Shown one piece after another: positions 62,949 through 64,000 of a stretch of 64,000 nucleotides of DNA. The stretch is from positions 558,001 to 622,000 of the forward strand of contig NC_015921.1 of assembly GCF_000222305.1 (NCBI RefSeq). Direction: 5' to 3'. Under the pieces are notes generated by a model. It was given only the letters and a program-made list of their open reading frames with translations, was not told where the DNA came from and did no database searches. This stretch comes from Borreliella bissettiae DN127 (lineage in GTDB: Bacteria > Spirochaetota > Spirochaetia > Borreliales > Borreliaceae). Every line of letters starts with the position of its first letter. Position 1 is the stretch's first letter. A program made the translations under genes and the position numbers.

Positions 62949-64000
62949 TTGGCTATTTTTTTAAAAAACAAATATTTTTATTTAAGCTTAATTTTTATTA
63001 TTTTTTTGATTTTATTTGTTTTTTCTGGATTTTTATTTTATTCAAAGCCAATTATTTATGATATATCTCCAATTCCCACTTCGCACAAGGATATTATTGT
63101 TATTAAAGGAAATAATTTGGGCTACAGTACAGGAGAGATTAATATCAACAATAATTATTTGGTTAAAAGTAGCATTATTAGTTGGAATAACACCGAAATA
63201 GTTTTTAAAATTACAGATGAAATAAATTCCGGACTTATTTTTGTAAAAGGCGAAAGGGGTACTAGCAACGAACTTTTTCTTGTTATCAGCAGGCAAGTTC
63301 CTGTTAAGCTTAATAGGGGGAATATACCTTTTATTTTTTCAGAGGATAAAATAACTTTAAATGCAAATTCTTCAACTTTATTACAAGGCATGAATTTGTT
63401 TCCATATTCTAGTAGCATTAAAATTTTTCTCGAAACTAAGGACAAACTTTATACAATTTTACCTCAAAATATTTTAGATGTTTCTGAGAATAGATTAGAA
63501 TTTATTTCTCCTAAAACTTTAAATTCTGGTGGGAAGCTTTATGTTTTATTGGACAATGTTCAAAGCAATAAAATTCCGTTTTATGTTAAAGATGATTTTT
63601 TTAAATGGACTTTGAATGATTCGAAAGAGTTTGCAATAATTGAAGAGATTTATTTTAATCAAGATGTTAGTAGTAATTTTGATTCAAATCCCGAAGATAT
63701 TAATTTTAATATCTTCTATTTAAGACCAATTGAGAATGAGCGTCAAAAAATTGCAGACCACAGCAATGAACATCTTGATTTTAATATTGGTAATTTATTT
63801 TTTGAAAGCCTAAAGACAAATAAATTTATTTTTAAGACTAGGGTAAAGACTTCTAAACTTAATTTGGAATTTTTAGATGCAAAATATTTAGAAGGCATTA
63901 AGGTTAATAGAGATATTGATAATCAAGAGTACAAAAAACATGTTCAAGACAAAAAAAAAGATTATTTATCTTACAACTCTGTTGATTTAATGCCTTTAGA
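62949..64000 (+). CDS. Membrane-anchored protein with IPT/TIG-like domains, 3' end outside the window
   Basis: An open frame of 350 codons starts at TTG 62949, with AGAGG seven bases upstream, and stays open to the window edge. Residues about 10-35 are a membrane segment (YFYLSLIFIIFLILFVFSGF). Then DIIVIKGNNLGYSTGEININ with IISWNNTEIVFKIT and GLIFVKGERGTSNELFLV follows the immunoglobulin-like IPT/TIG pattern (V.I.G..FG......V....I.F.......G...V...G..S). Two further beta-rich segments follow. The protein should be periplasmic and anchored at its N-terminus. It is co-transcribed with cysS. Its full length and function cannot be seen here. From memory BB0600. Confidence 0.8.
   Translation, partial: MAIFLKNKYFYLSLIFIIFLILFVFSGFLFYSKPIIYDISPIPTSHKDIIVIKGNNLGYSTGEININNNYLVKSSIISWNNTEIVFKITDEINSGLIFVKGERGTSNELFLVISRQVPVKLNRGNIPFIFSEDKITLNANSSTLLQGMNLFPYSSSIKIFLETKDKLYTILPQNILDVSENRLEFISPKTLNSGGKLYVLLDNVQSNKIPFYVKDDFFKWTLNDSKEFAIIEEIYFNQDVSSNFDSNPEDINFNIFYLRPIENERQKIADHSNEHLDFNIGNLFFESLKTNKFIFKTRVKTSKLNLEFLDAKYLEGIKVNRDIDNQEYKKHVQDKKKDYLSYNSVDLMPL

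Noticed and set aside
63042-63445. Minus-strand frames of 84 and 96 codons near the window end
   Set aside because: They are antisense to the open frame that begins at 62949, which has a membrane segment, an SD and domain-like patterns.
1-64000. CRISPR arrays, insertion sequences, prophage genes and rRNA
   Set aside because: No spaced direct repeats, transposase or integrase motifs, or rRNA-like segments were seen.

Overview
The window is a stretch of a low-GC spirochaete chromosome and almost certainly comes from Borrelia (Borreliella), Lyme group. Gene order and protein sequences match my memory of the linear chromosome of B. burgdorferi B31 from about BB0548 to BB0600. No database could be searched, so those locus numbers are recalled. 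Genes are tightly packed, no gene-free stretch exceeds 300 bases, and I see no insertion sequence, prophage, CRISPR array or rRNA. One tRNA is present. TTG and GTG starts are frequent, several with a good Shine-Dalgarno (SD) sequence. A second class of genes has no SD but a promoter -10 box five to nine bases before the start codon, which suggests leaderless mRNAs.

Layout. 1-1458 (minus): cheY1, fliS, a small helical protein and the start of polA. 1699-3681: ligA. 3701-5185 (minus): an exported coiled-coil protein. 5451-8644: three overlapping genes that look like a highly diverged molybdenum-hydroxylase (xanthine/CO dehydrogenase-type) trio. 8781-11355: the general PTS genes ptsH-ptsI-crr, closed by a strong hairpin. 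Then htpG (minus), gnd (plus) and three tandem exported paralogues (minus, 14775-16699). 16909-23351: the chemotaxis operon cheW2, STAS protein, cheA1, cheB2, a cytosolic MCP-like protein and cheY2. 23545-24326 (minus): tRNA-Leu(CAA) and an archaeal-type UMP kinase. 24539-27339: a glycosyltransferase and an ABC ATPase/permease pair. 27539-35418: pyrG, a membrane protein, a possible PD-(D/E)XK-fold protein, a soluble MCP and dnaE. 35430-41848: YggT protein, recG, a VanY-type carboxypeptidase and two MATE transporters. 41867-49407: murD, femA-like, metG, the exported nucleosidase bgp, pta and ksgA. 49428-55890: ComEC-like core, CPBP protease, acyl-CoA synthetase, argS and a membrane protein. 55912-64000: two divergent transmembrane MCPs, murB, cysS and the start of an IPT/TIG-like membrane-anchored protein.

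Functionally the window combines sugar uptake and phosphate relay (PTS, gnd), acetate and fatty acid activation (pta, acyl-CoA synthetase), nucleotide synthesis (pyrG, pyrH), cell wall synthesis (murB, murD, femA, VanY), replication and repair (dnaE, ligA, recG, polA), translation (argS, cysS, metG, ksgA) and a large sensory set (three MCPs, an MCP-like protein, CheA, CheB, CheW and two CheY).

The most unusual feature is the trio at 5451-8644. Its small subunit keeps the four cysteines of one [2Fe-2S] cluster but has lost those of the other. The flavin and molybdopterin signatures are also eroded, in an organism thought not to use iron and not known to make molybdopterin.
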